Under the pieces are notes generated by a model. It was not told the DNA's origin. It was given only the letters and a program-made list of their open reading frames with translations, and did no database searches. Positions 1-8,125 of a DNA stretch of 38,884 nucleotides are shown piece after piece (positions within the stretch are counted from its first letter, which is position 1; every line of letters begins with the position of its first letter). Position numbers and translations under genes: made by a program. Source of the stretch: Frisingicoccus sp009929615 (GTDB lineage Bacteria; Bacillota; Clostridia; Lachnospirales; Lachnospiraceae); contig JAQUXR010000025.1 of NCBI GenBank assembly GCA_028692275.1, forward strand, positions 1 to 38,884, read 5' to 3'.

Positions 1-43
1 CATCCTCTTTGAATTGTTGTGAGTATTGAGTACCTTTAGCCAT
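1..43 (-). CDS. IS3-type transposase OrfA, N-terminal 14 codons only
   Basis: The gene runs off the left edge of the window, so only its first 14 codons are visible (MAKGTQYSQQFKED). This N-terminus resembles the helix-turn-helix OrfA subunit of IS3-family transposases, which binds the element's terminal repeats. The start at 43 is chosen over the ATG at 49 because AGGAGG (51-56) lies 7 nt from the first and only 1 nt from the second. The element probably ends somewhere in 110-127, where the adjacent LysR gene breaks off. The family call rests on very few residues. Confidence 0.5.
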   Translation of the reverse strand, partial: MAKGTQYSQQFKED

Positions 44-109
44 AACCATTCCTCCTGTAAGACTATCATATAATATTTATTGAAAATGGTCATGTTTAAT
101 TTGTACTAC

Positions 110-280
110 TTACATACTAGCACCAGTGCCACGTTCAAATAGCTTCACACCTGTTTCCTCCTCCAGCCCAGCCATCTGACGGCTTAAAGTTGGTTGTGTA
201 ATATGCAAAGTGTCCGCCGCCTTGGTAATACTTTCTTCGCGGACAACTGCAAGAAAATATTGTAAAACACGAATCTCCAT
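110..280 (-). pseudogene. LysR-family regulator, truncated after the HTH domain
   Basis: The reading frame gives 56 residues that begin like a typical LysR-type regulator: MEIRVLQYFLAVV, then a winged helix with AADTLHITQPTLSRQM, ending in the conserved LFERG turn. A normal family member is about 300 residues and has a substrate-binding domain, which is wholly absent. The frame goes off-family after residue 52 and stops at 110-112. The neighbour on the downstream side is an IS3-type transposase start, so the simplest reading is insertion of that element into the LysR gene. DNA binding alone might persist, but a functional regulator is unlikely. Confidence 0.75.
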
Positions 281-332
281 AATGCACCTTCTTTCATTCG
301 TTATTGATATCTTGATTTATAAACCTGTTCAT

Positions 333-1511
333 TTACCATTTTCCTGACCTCATATGAATATCTTTCTTTATGTACTTTACGGTAAACATGGCAATTAACA
401 GAAACATCAGTCCAAACAAAAATACAAAATAAATCTTTCCAAGTGTACTGGTTGAACGAATGCCCTCGATATTTGCATATAGCTTTCCGTCAGCTGCATA
501 GGCATCAACTTGACGTCCCTGGTAGTAGTACCAGCTTTCCTGCAGTACATTTTGCAGTTTATAGTCTTCGCCGTTATAACGGACAGTGACCGTTGGCTTT
601 CTATGCCTGCCAAACGTCCCATCATCACTTTCACAGTTTGTAACCACCGCCTGAACTTTTGTATAATTGTAGGTTTCATTCGCATTTAAAATGTAGGTGG
701 CAATTCCACCGGCAAGAAAGACTATGCACAAAATAGGAAGTACAATATCCAACACTCTAATGAGGGACCCGTGCTTCTCATACTTGCTTACGCTTCGCTT
801 ACGGTCAAATGCGCTGTTCCAACTCAACTGTTCGATGTAACCAAGCAGTTCTTCATAATGTTTATAATTTGTCGTCAGCATCAGACTGGTGTCATCAATT
901 GTTCCATTTCCATTGCGAAGGGAACAATAAACCCGGCAATACATTCGCTTCTGCTCTATCGCCTTCACCGATATAATATGTCTGCCGTAGGGTTCAATTC
1001 TCCCGCTCGCTATAATCTTTTCCAGCACTTGTTCCTTATCAATCCGTTCGATCTGCTTTCCAATCTGAACATTATTCCACATTATTGTTAAAACAGAAAG
1101 TAAAGAACCGGCCGTGGTTGTAGGAACAGATGAAGATGAGATTCCTTTCAGATAATTTTGAAAAGCGGGAGCTCGATAATCAAACACATAAAGTTTTCCG
1201 TCCTCCCGTCTTGCAAAAGAAAGCTGCATACTATTGCTCCTTCGGCCGATATAAAGGGCTCCACACATTAAAAGTGCTGTAATTCCAAAAATCAAAAAAC
1301 ACTGAAGCCACAAAACCGTTTTCTGATTCAGCATTCCTTCCATTTTCGGTGTTAAAACAACCATACCGATAATTGCACAGAAGGCAAATAATACCATAAG
1401 AATGATGCCACCATTTACCTGCAGTGAAAACCCTTTACCTGCAGACTTTCCGCCCTGATACTTCCATATTCGTGTTCCTTCAGACCATATGTATTCCTGT
1501 TCATTTATCAT
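333..1511 (-). CDS. membrane protein with DUF3592-like C-terminal domain
   Basis: This 392-residue protein has four predicted membrane segments in two pairs, at about residues 33-52, 67-87, 253-274 and 357-378. Between the last two lies a small extracytoplasmic beta-rich stretch with a TVTVRYNGEDY motif and a YYYQGRQVDAY turn. That spacing is typical of DUF3592-type proteins, whose function is unknown. No catalytic motif is visible. It lies 64 nt downstream of the immunity-like gene on the same strand, in a stretch that also holds gene remnants. I infer an accessory membrane protein; DUF3592 membership needs a profile search. Confidence 0.6.
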   Translation of the reverse strand: MINEQEYIWSEGTRIWKYQGGKSAGKGFSLQVNGGIILMVLFAFCAIIGMVVLTPKMEGMLNQKTVLWLQCFLIFGITALLMCGALYIGRRSNSMQLSFARREDGKLYVFDYRAPAFQNYLKGISSSSVPTTTAGSLLSVLTIMWNNVQIGKQIERIDKEQVLEKIIASGRIEPYGRHIISVKAIEQKRMYCRVYCSLRNGNGTIDDTSLMLTTNYKHYEELLGYIEQLSWNSAFDRKRSVSKYEKHGSLIRVLDIVLPILCIVFLAGGIATYILNANETYNYTKVQAVVTNCESDDGTFGRHRKPTVTVRYNGEDYKLQNVLQESWYYYQGRQVDAYAADGKLYANIEGIRSTSTLGKIYFVFLFGLMFLLIAMFTVKYIKKDIHMRSGKW

Positions 1512-1575
1512 ACTTTTATATACATTACATTATAATACTGTCCCTCATATACTACAAATAACGTAGCACTTTTCT

Positions 1576-2067
1576 TCATCTGAACCTTAATGTAATTTCC
1601 TTCCATATATCTTTTATAGAGTTTATTGTCTCTATCTGCCATTTTCTTTCTTGTTGAACAGCCTTCAAATCATTTGGATATTTTATATTAATCACTTTGA
1701 TGGCATAGTCGGAGGCTACCAGTGCATGCTCTTTCATATGACCAGTGGCAACCGCTTGACCAACAACCCTTAAAGATGTTTGCATCAACAGATTATCACA
1801 TTCCTTTGCCATCTGATGTATTCTAAATCCCGCCTGTCTGACGTCATGCATACGGGCATTCCCTCTCTGCCATTCTTCATTTATCTTAAACCCATCCTGA
1901 ATAATCACATTATCTATGTCTTTATAGTGAACAATTTCAAGTATATGCTTGGCAAGTGCCAACGCATATTTACACATTTTTATCTGTGATGCTATTTCAT
2001 ACTCGCCATCTAACACTGTTCTCAATTCAACATCATCTAATATTTTGATTTTTACTTTTGTAGGCAT
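1576..2067 (-). CDS. putative immunity protein (Imm-5-like helical family)
   Basis: This 163-residue soluble, mostly helical protein carries the conserved block of a family annotated as putative immunity protein. The recognisable motifs are ALALAKHILE, GNARMHDVRQAGF, VVGQAVATGHMKEHA and ASDYAIKVIN. Members are thought to protect against polymorphic toxins, but that function is predicted, not shown. No toxin gene is adjacent, so here it would be an orphan. The start follows AGAGGA about 6 nt upstream, and that site lies inside the end of the GrpB-like remnant. The gene is intact and of the expected length. Confidence 0.65.
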   Translation of the reverse strand: MPTKVKIKILDDVELRTVLDGEYEIASQIKMCKYALALAKHILEIVHYKDIDNVIIQDGFKINEEWQRGNARMHDVRQAGFRIHQMAKECDNLLMQTSLRVVGQAVATGHMKEHALVASDYAIKVINIKYPNDLKAVQQERKWQIETINSIKDIWKEITLRFR

Positions 2068-2159
2068 ATATTTTCCTCTTTTGCCTTTATTGTATATTTT
2101 TCAACAAATTCTTTTTTAGCATCCGTGTAAGCGTCTCTGTTATACTCATGCTTTTCCCA
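2052..2159 (-). pseudogene. remnant of a GrpB/UPF0157-family gene, C-terminal end
   Basis: In the frame that overlaps the GNAT stop, the residues from the tryptophan at 2159 onward include HEYNRDAYTDAKKEFVEKY. This matches the C-terminal helix typical of GrpB (UPF0157) proteins, which normally run to about 170-180 residues. Nothing of the N-terminal nucleotidyltransferase-like core is present. The frame can only be entered from an ATG inside the GNAT gene (2246), with no ribosome binding site, so the fragment is probably not translated as a protein. Its end overlaps the first 16 nt of the immunity-like gene and supplies that gene's ribosome binding site. Confidence 0.45.
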
Positions 2160-2184
2160 TGTTTCAACCTCACAAGCCGGATAT

Positions 2185-2715
2185 CTATCTCGCTTCATAT
2201 CTGCAAAATCTTCCCGTTGTAACGATATCTCCACCACTACATTCATAGGGCACTTCTTTAATAAATTGAAAACCCAATTTTTGAAGAACCTGACCGGATG
2301 CCAGATTTTCTATCGCATACGTTGTACTGATTTCTTTTATTTTCATTACTTCAACTGCATATTTCATAACAGCATTCATTGCTTCGGTCACATATCCTTT
2401 GCCCCAGAATTTCTTACCCAAATTGTATGAAATATCCCAATGCCCCTCGTCATCATTGAAAAAAAGCAAACAAGTTCCTACTATTTCGTTTGTACTTGTT
2501 AAATCAATAATCCATCTATTCCACCTGTCATTTTTCAGGTTTTCAAGTTCAAATTCCACAAAGTCTTTTACTTCGTTTATATCATCACTGGCTTTCCACC
2601 ACATATACCTTGATACATTTTCATCTTGCATCCAGCAATGAAAAATCGCTTCCGTATCATCAGAATGGATTTCTCTTAAAATCAATCTATCCGTTTCTAA
2701 CTTAGGCGTAATCAT
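2185..2715 (-). CDS. GNAT-family N-acetyltransferase (RimJ/RimL type)
   Basis: The 176-residue protein starts with the family pattern LETDRLILREI and contains the acetyl-CoA loop in KKFWGKGYVTEAMNA at about residues 129-143. It is followed by NLASGQVLQKLGF, the usual C-terminal GNAT helix. This subfamily transfers acetyl groups from acetyl-CoA to amines, often ribosomal protein N-termini or small molecules; the substrate cannot be told from sequence. GGGGGA lies 5-6 nt before the ATG. The gene is full length. It sits 21 nt downstream of the antiporter gene and may be cotranscribed with it. Confidence 0.85.
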   Translation of the reverse strand: MITPKLETDRLILREIHSDDTEAIFHCWMQDENVSRYMWWKASDDINEVKDFVEFELENLKNDRWNRWIIDLTSTNEIVGTCLLFFNDDEGHWDISYNLGKKFWGKGYVTEAMNAVMKYAVEVMKIKEISTTYAIENLASGQVLQKLGFQFIKEVPYECSGGDIVTTGRFCRYEAR

Positions 2716-2736
2716 GTTTTTCCCCCGTCATTTCAT

Positions 2737-4056
2737 TTATATTGTTTTTACATAAATCAATTTATTCTTTTTCTGTACCCCATAGCAAAGTGGGACTAAG
2801 TAGAGAAATACAGCTAATGGAACGGCTTCATACCCTACCTGCATAAATGCAAGGGGAACCGAACATGCTATTGTCCAGGGAACCATTCCTGCCATGAGAA
2901 TAACTGAATTCTCCATATCCAGAGCCAATTCTTCCTTAGTCGCTCCACTATCTTTATAGAGCTTCTTCATAATATCGTTACACATCATTGTAGCGATTGT
3001 CTGATTACAAAATATACTTAAAGTGATAACTGACATAATTACCATCGATGGAAAACGTCCCACCTTATTCATCAACCCTCCGATTTTATCCTGTAAACCA
3101 CGCAGCATCTGAGTTCCTTCGAAAATCCCGGAGTATGTACTGGAAATTGCTACAATCGCAACAACTTCAATCATAGATATCAGTCCTCCGCCATTCATAA
3201 TGTTTCCCAGATTCCCCTCCGAAACATAGCCAAGAAACATCCCCTTTATCAGGGATACGAAACTCATATGCTCTAATGATACGCTGATAATCATTCCCGA
3301 AATAATACTTGCCCACATTGCATGTAGCACCGACACCTTAAGCAATGGCAAAACACTCATGCAAAGAGCCGGAATAATACACCACAGGGATATGTTGAAT
3401 TCACTTTGCAGAGAAGTCATAAAAGTATTATCAACTCCATGAATGGGATTGGCAAATGATAATACCCCATAAAGGGCTAAAGCTATGAAAAATGGTACAA
3501 TGGCAGTTTTAGCCATCCGCTTTACATTATCCAGAAGACTTGTTTTAGTAATAGCCGCAACTAATGTCGCACTGGAGGATACCGGTGAGCCTCTATCACC
3601 AAAATATATACCACTCATTACAACGGCTGCCGTAATAACCGGATTGACGCCGCCACTCCTTGCCAGAGCCATAAATATTACCCCGACAGTTCCTGCAACT
3701 CCAAAGGAAGTTCCTAATGCATAGGACAGCAGGCAGGCTAATAAAAAAGTGACTATCAAAAATAAATTAGGTGTAATTACTCTCATACCGTAATAAACGA
3801 AAAGAGCTATCGTACCGCTTGCTCTCCAAACGGCAGTGATAAAGCCTATAGTAAACAGGACTTTAACAACAACCAGAGCATCCTTTGAGCCACGCCTGCT
3901 CATATTTACTAATTCACCCAGCTTAAAACCTTTTTTCATTCCGCAAATTATAAATGCAATAAGTCCAATAAAAAGAGCAATAACCATCGTATATCCTGTG
4001 AGGATACATAATATCATTGCTCCAATAAAGACTGCAAAGCTCAAAATAATTGCCAT
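2737..4056 (-). CDS. NhaC-family Na+/H+ antiporter
   Basis: This 439-residue, very hydrophobic protein has about eleven membrane spans. The central segment SGIYFGDRGSPVSSSATLVA and the later FCNQTIATMM are typical of NhaC-type carriers, which exchange cytoplasmic sodium or an organic cation for protons. Some relatives instead exchange amino acid pairs, so the substrate is uncertain. The length fits the family (430-480). The start is preceded by AGAGGG about 9 nt upstream. The GNAT gene follows closely on the same strand. Confidence 0.8.
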   Translation of the reverse strand: MAIILSFAVFIGAMILCILTGYTMVIALFIGLIAFIICGMKKGFKLGELVNMSRRGSKDALVVVKVLFTIGFITAVWRASGTIALFVYYGMRVITPNLFLIVTFLLACLLSYALGTSFGVAGTVGVIFMALARSGGVNPVITAAVVMSGIYFGDRGSPVSSSATLVAAITKTSLLDNVKRMAKTAIVPFFIALALYGVLSFANPIHGVDNTFMTSLQSEFNISLWCIIPALCMSVLPLLKVSVLHAMWASIISGMIISVSLEHMSFVSLIKGMFLGYVSEGNLGNIMNGGGLISMIEVVAIVAISSTYSGIFEGTQMLRGLQDKIGGLMNKVGRFPSMVIMSVITLSIFCNQTIATMMCNDIMKKLYKDSGATKEELALDMENSVILMAGMVPWTIACSVPLAFMQVGYEAVPLAVFLYLVPLCYGVQKKNKLIYVKTI

Positions 4057-4099
4057 TCTCTTATGTCCCTCTTTTCTAGTAATCGAAGCATTCTGTTCC

Positions 4100-4195
4100 T
4101 TACTCCCATTTTAGCCCTTCCCCGGTAGCCTGTCGATAAGAAATAGCAATCCTATCTCCCAGCAATTTATGAAGCTTATATTGCTTGCTTTTCAA
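4100..4195 (-). CDS. candidate 31-residue small protein, TTG start
   Basis: A 31-codon frame opens with TTG at 4195. It is preceded at 9 nt by AGGAGG, and that ribosome binding site overlaps the TAG stop of the DUF1232 gene, as in translationally coupled pairs. The peptide is basic and soluble, including GDRIAISYRQATGEGLKWE at the C-terminus, and has no family I recognise. The frame ends 43 nt before the NhaC start. The strong, well-placed ribosome binding site is the only support; it could be a vestige or a chance ORF. Confidence 0.3.
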   Translation of the reverse strand: MKSKQYKLHKLLGDRIAISYRQATGEGLKWE

Positions 4196-4208
4196 TCTGC
4201 TCTTCCTC

Positions 4209-4589
4209 CTAAAATGACGTTCTGGCCAGTACCGCTTTGGCCACGAGAAATGCAATCAGCAGCCAAAATAGTATTATCGGAATGGCATAATACCATCTTT
4301 TTGGCTTTCCATCTTTCCACAACTCCTTTGAAAGGATACTATTTCTTTCCCATACTTTTTTCGGAATTAGGCTTATAGTCAGTGCTGCTAAGACAGGCAA
4401 AATAATTATATCATCCAAATATCCCAGTACCGGTATGAAATCCGGTATCAAATCAATAGGCGAAAGAGCATATCCAACAGTGACGCCTGCACAAATCTTT
4501 GCAGGTATCGGTGTTTCTTTATCTTTTAATGACAAAAAAATTGTCTGAATATCCTGTTTTACTTTTTTTGCGCGCTCTTTAAATGTCAT
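4209..4589 (-). CDS. DUF1232 (YkvA-like) membrane protein
   Basis: The 126-residue protein contains the signature YALSPIDLIPDFIPVLGYLD at about residues 44-63, diagnostic of DUF1232. A C-terminal membrane span follows at about 100-120. The family is widespread and its role unknown. The ATG at 4589 is preferred to the in-frame ATG at 4601 because GAGG lies 6 nt upstream of it and homologues start with MTFKERAKK-like sequence. With this start the gene overlaps the end of the ACT-domain gene by 11 nt, which suggests coupled translation. Confidence 0.85.
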   Translation of the reverse strand: MTFKERAKKVKQDIQTIFLSLKDKETPIPAKICAGVTVGYALSPIDLIPDFIPVLGYLDDIIILPVLAALTISLIPKKVWERNSILSKELWKDGKPKRWYYAIPIILFWLLIAFLVAKAVLARTSF

Positions 4590-4941
4590 ATCCTGCCTCA
4601 TTTAAGACCTGTAATGCCCGTTCAAAATTTTCTTTCTTAACAAGTATATAGTCTGTATTGAAAGTTGACACTGCAAAAATCCCGATTTTATTTTCAGCAA
4701 GAATTCCCGATATCTTAGATAAAATTCCAATCAAAGAAAAATCAAGAACGCCTTCAATACGAAAGCCTTTCCATCCATCATCCCGTTCAACTGTATTTAA
4801 TGGTGTATCTTCCGTAAGACATACAAGAGATATCTCCTCATCTGTTTTCCCAATAAAATAAAATTCCTTACTCAGGTCGATATCTTCGCCTGATGCCACC
4901 TTACATACGGTCAAATCATAAACAAGTTTTTTTAATATCAT
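4579..4941 (-). CDS. ACT-domain protein
   Basis: The 120-residue protein ends in an ACT domain of the CASTOR/ACT_7 kind. The LDFSLIGILSKISGILAEN stretch forms the ligand-binding turn and helix, and ISTFNTDY-like residues follow in the second beta strand. Such small ACT proteins are thought to bind amino acids, but the ligand and partner are unknown. The start at 4941 is chosen because GGAGG lies about 7 nt upstream, while the longer in-frame ATG at 4962 would place that site inside the gene. The DUF1232 gene overlaps its 3' end. Confidence 0.8.
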   Translation of the reverse strand: MILKKLVYDLTVCKVASGEDIDLSKEFYFIGKTDEEISLVCLTEDTPLNTVERDDGWKGFRIEGVLDFSLIGILSKISGILAENKIGIFAVSTFNTDYILVKKENFERALQVLNEAGYDI

Positions 4942-5006
4942 ATTTTTCCCTCCTAAACACAAATCTACTAAGAATACCTTTGATACTCAGACATGCTTTA
5001 ATTTGT

Positions 5007-5873
5007 CTATATCTCACCTTCCATCGTTGCACCCAACACGAGAACCGCACCTGTAATTTCCATCACTCCCATGGCTTCATGTAGTAATAAAGCGGATAGA
5101 ATAATGGCAACAATCGGATCAATATAACTAAACAGAGCAATGGTCTGTGCTTTTAATGCCTTCATGGAGCCAAAGTAAAGAGCATAGGCTATTCCTGTAT
5201 GTAAAATGCCTACAACAAGTATCATACAGAGAATAAGCGGTGTAAAAATAATGTCTGACACATTCTCTGTCAGCAGTACATAGGGCATTAAAACAACTGC
5301 TGAAGTTCCAAGTTGAACAACGGTCTTATCATTTCCGGGAATATCTTTCATCTTTTTATTTAAAATAATGATTCCTGCATAAAGAGCCGCCGCCCCTAGA
5401 CCAAGAAAAACACCCTTTAATTCATCCAGTCCTGTAAATCCGGTTTTTAACACACCAGAAATGAAAATCATTCCCACCAGGGCAATTCCTACACATATTA
5501 ATTTTTTACCAGTCACTTTTTCCTTTAAAGCTATCGGCGACACCAATATGACAATAATCGGAGCCATATAGTAACAAAGGGTCGCGGTCGCAATGGAGGT
5601 ATACTGATAGGCTTCAAATAATAAAATCCAGTTAAACCCAAGCAGAGCTCCGGATACAAGGAGCAGTATCCAGTTATTCTGAATGGCTTTCCATGAAAAT
5701 TTATTTCTTTTTACTACCATCAGTGCAATGAGAAAAAGGACGCCTGTCAATCCTCTGGTCATAGCCAGCATACTTGATGGTAATGGAATATATCTTCTGA
5801 AAATTCCTATTGTTCCAAAAATAACCATCGATAATATCAGTGTGAATTTTGATTTTTTCTCCTCGCCTGTCAT
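5007..5873 (-). CDS. EamA-family (DMT) transporter
   Basis: The 288-residue protein has ten predicted membrane helices in two repeated halves, as in drug/metabolite transporters. The first half ends with IALKEKVTGKKLICVGIALVG and the second with LLHEAMGVMEITGAVLVLGA, both conserved EamA patterns. The substrate cannot be deduced; relatives export amino acids or metabolites. AGGGG lies about 9 nt upstream of the start. A good promoter lies at 5907-5935, so it probably has its own transcript, separated from the kinase-like gene by a hairpin. Confidence 0.88.
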   Translation of the reverse strand: MTGEEKKSKFTLILSMVIFGTIGIFRRYIPLPSSMLAMTRGLTGVLFLIALMVVKRNKFSWKAIQNNWILLLVSGALLGFNWILLFEAYQYTSIATATLCYYMAPIIVILVSPIALKEKVTGKKLICVGIALVGMIFISGVLKTGFTGLDELKGVFLGLGAAALYAGIIILNKKMKDIPGNDKTVVQLGTSAVVLMPYVLLTENVSDIIFTPLILCMILVVGILHTGIAYALYFGSMKALKAQTIALFSYIDPIVAIILSALLLHEAMGVMEITGAVLVLGATMEGEI

Positions 5874-5906
5874 TCTGCCATACCCCTTATGTTTTACAAT
5901 AAATTT

Positions 5907-5935
5907 ATTTTACCACAGAGGACCTTTCACCTCAA
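5907..5935 (-). promoter_or_regulatory. sigma-A-type promoter of the EamA transporter gene
   Basis: On the minus strand TTGAGG (5930-5935) and TAAAAT (5907-5912) are separated by 17 nt, with an extended TGTGG just before the -10 box. It lies 34 nt upstream of the EamA start. The -35 box is close to the terminator hairpin of the upstream gene. Confidence 0.6.
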
Positions 5936-5940
5936 CGCAA

Positions 5941-5974
5941 ATATGGCAACCCACCTCTCGATGGATTGCCATAT
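5941..5974 (-). terminator. hairpin after the cytidylate-kinase-like gene
   Basis: ATATGGCAA (5941-5949) pairs perfectly with TTGCCATAT (5966-5974), a 9-bp stem with a 16-nt loop, starting 2 nt after the stop codon at 5977. The uridine tract after it is poor (TTTGCG), so termination may be partial. It directly abuts the EamA promoter. Confidence 0.55.
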
Positions 5975-5976
5975 CA

Positions 5977-6594
5977 TTATTTATTCATTAATTGTTCTGC
6001 TACACTTTGAATCTGTGCCACCGTCTTCTCGATTCCCAGTTTAGAAACATTCATACAAAGGTCATAGTTCTTTGCTACTCCCCATTCTGTATCTGCGTGA
6101 CAGCTATAATAGGCTTTTCTTGCCTTATCCATCCGCTTGATTTTCTCCTGAGCTTCTTTATCATTTACCTTATCCCGCGCTTTAATTCTCTCAAGACGGT
6201 CTTCATAATTCGCACATATAAATACACGTAGAATATTTTCCTCATCCTTTAAGATATAGTCCGCACATCGTCCAACGATAATACAGCTTCCTTTTTCTGC
6301 CACATTCATAACGGCTTCTCTCTGAGCGATGGATGCCAACTGCTCTACAGAATTATTTGTATTTCCGTTATAGAACATATTGGCCTGACCCATAACCAGC
6401 GAATATAGAAAGCTGCCATTACTCTTTTCATCATAAGACTCTAAAAACTCTGTGCTGAGTCCGCTCTCTTTTGCAGCGATTCCAAGCAATTCTTTATCAT
6501 AATACGTAATATTTAATGCATTGGCTAAACGTTTTCCAATTTCACGTCCACCGCTTCCAAACTCACGTCCGATTGTAATAATTTTTTTTTTCAT
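5977..6594 (-). CDS. cytidylate kinase-like family protein
   Basis: The 205-residue protein begins ITIGREFGSGGREIGKRLA, a glycine-rich P-loop variant characteristic of the cytidylate-kinase-like family, and continues with YYDKELL and a C-IIVGRCADYIL core. The family resembles CMP kinases but lacks assignment of a substrate, and it is common in Clostridia in addition to true Cmk. GGAGAA precedes the ATG. The MATE gene stops 4 nt upstream, so the two are cotranscribed. I cannot say which phosphate acceptor it uses. Confidence 0.85.
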   Translation of the reverse strand: MKKKIITIGREFGSGGREIGKRLANALNITYYDKELLGIAAKESGLSTEFLESYDEKSNGSFLYSLVMGQANMFYNGNTNNSVEQLASIAQREAVMNVAEKGSCIIVGRCADYILKDEENILRVFICANYEDRLERIKARDKVNDKEAQEKIKRMDKARKAYYSCHADTEWGVAKNYDLCMNVSKLGIEKTVAQIQSVAEQLMNK

Positions 6595-6598
6595 TTGA

Positions 6599-7993
6599 TT
6601 ATTCTCCTTCCAAAACCCCGGCAGTTTTTTTCTCCATCCGATTTAACTCTTTAATCACCTTCGCCATCATAATGATAACTGCAATAATAGCAACAACATC
6701 AGCGATTGGTGCTGAATAGAGGGCTCCTGTAACACCAAAAGCTTTTGGCAAAAGGATTACCAGTGGTACACTCATAATAAAATCACGCAAAAGAGATAAT
6801 CCAAGGGACATCACCGGTTTTCCAAGAGACTGAAGGAAAATACTTGTTGCTTTCTGTACACAGCATAAAATTATTGTACACAGATATACTCTAAAGGCCA
6901 AAATAGCAAATTCGTTATAAAGACCATCTTCGCTTCCAAAAATACTTGTAATCTGTAATGGAAATACTTCAAAACAAATCGTTGCAATCAACCCAACGAT
7001 AATTTCTGCCTTTATCATTGTAAGGTATATTTTTTTAACACGTTCATACTTACCCGCACCATAATTATATCCGACAATCGGCTGAGAACCGGCTGCGATA
7101 CCAACAACAATGGCAATAACAATCTGGAACACCTTCATAACAATTCCAACGACTGTCAGCGGAATATCCGCACCATACTTGGAAGCTGCACCGTAGATAA
7201 CCAAAACATTGTTCATAACACCCATAATAATTACGATAGAAAGCTGGGTTAAAAAACTGCTGATACCCAATGGTAAAATATGTTTCAACATTTTGCCGGA
7301 AACCATAAAGCTGTTTTTCTTTAACTTAAAGGACTTCGTATGCATCAGATAATATAATGCTAAAATAGCTGTTACAATCTGTCCGGCGATGGTTGCAAGT
7401 GCTGCACCACGCATGCCCCATCCCAATCCAAAAATGGCAATAGGGTCCAAAATAATATTCATAATACAGCCTACCAGCGTTGACAACATGGCAAACTGAG
7501 GACTTCCATCAGCACGAATAATAGAGTTCATTCCGTTTCCAAAAATAAAAAATGGAATTCCAATAACAATATAGTTAAAATACTCTCGTGCATAAGCAAT
7601 ATTATTTTCTGTTGCGCCAAAACCGTGTAAAATCTGTTCCTTCATCAGAACGAAAATAACAGTAAGGACAATACTTGAAGCAATTAATATGGTAATTGCA
7701 TTTCCTACACTTTTGTGAGCACTTTCTGAGTCTTTTTTACCCTGGCAGATACTTAAAAAAGCAGCACAGCCATCACCTATCATTAAGGCGATTGCAAGAG
7801 CGATAATCGTAATTGGAAAGACAACATTTGTTGCACCATTTCCTAAATAGCCGACACCGCGGCCAATAAAAATCTGGTCTACGATATTATAAAGTGATGA
7901 TACTAAAAGTGACATAATACACGGAACAGAAAATTTGAGCATTAATTTCCCAACTTTTTCCTCCGCCAGATAATGATTTGCATTTTGATTCAT
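6599..7993 (-). CDS. MATE-family efflux transporter
   Basis: The 464-residue protein has twelve predicted membrane spans and MATE-typical motifs such as SLYNIVDQIFIGRGVG near residue 40 and AAGSQPIVGYNYGAGKYERV near residue 270. MATE transporters expel drugs or metabolites by sodium or proton antiport; the substrate is unknown. The start at 7993 is chosen because GGGAGAA lies about 6 nt upstream and homologues begin close to it. A longer frame to 8122 reads through a terminator hairpin and is rejected. That hairpin ends only about 30 nt before the start, so the gene may be controlled by attenuation. Confidence 0.88.
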   Translation of the reverse strand: MNQNANHYLAEEKVGKLMLKFSVPCIMSLLVSSLYNIVDQIFIGRGVGYLGNGATNVVFPITIIALAIALMIGDGCAAFLSICQGKKDSESAHKSVGNAITILIASSIVLTVIFVLMKEQILHGFGATENNIAYAREYFNYIVIGIPFFIFGNGMNSIIRADGSPQFAMLSTLVGCIMNIILDPIAIFGLGWGMRGAALATIAGQIVTAILALYYLMHTKSFKLKKNSFMVSGKMLKHILPLGISSFLTQLSIVIIMGVMNNVLVIYGAASKYGADIPLTVVGIVMKVFQIVIAIVVGIAAGSQPIVGYNYGAGKYERVKKIYLTMIKAEIIVGLIATICFEVFPLQITSIFGSEDGLYNEFAILAFRVYLCTIILCCVQKATSIFLQSLGKPVMSLGLSLLRDFIMSVPLVILLPKAFGVTGALYSAPIADVVAIIAVIIMMAKVIKELNRMEKKTAGVLEGE

Positions 7994-8023
7994 TTGTTCT
8001 TTCTCCCATCTATGTAATCTCAT

Positions 8024-8066
8024 AAAAAAAGCAGCCGAGCATGTTTTGGCTTTCACATGCACGGCT
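8024..8066 (-). terminator. strong intrinsic terminator or attenuator in front of the MATE gene
   Basis: On the minus strand a 12-bp stem with one internal mismatch (8055-8066 with 8033-8044, 10-nt loop) is followed by GC and seven T residues (8024-8030). It lies about 60 nt after the stop of the EF-hand gene and only 30 nt before the MATE start. That leaves no room for a promoter between hairpin and gene, so MATE transcripts probably have to pass through it. Confidence 0.8.
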
Positions 8067-8125
8067 ACCACCTTTTTCTTCAATAAGAATAGCATAAATA
8101 AAAATTTGGTGTAATAGTTCAATTC

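Noticed and set aside
4963..5006. Additional gene between the ACT-domain and EamA genes
   Set aside because: The gap is 44 or 65 nt depending on start choice and holds only the ACT ribosome binding site.
7994..8122. N-terminal extension of the MATE frame by 43 codons
   Set aside because: It would be translated through a strong terminator hairpin, has no ribosome binding site and adds sequence not seen in the family; the ATG at 7993 has GGGAGAA.
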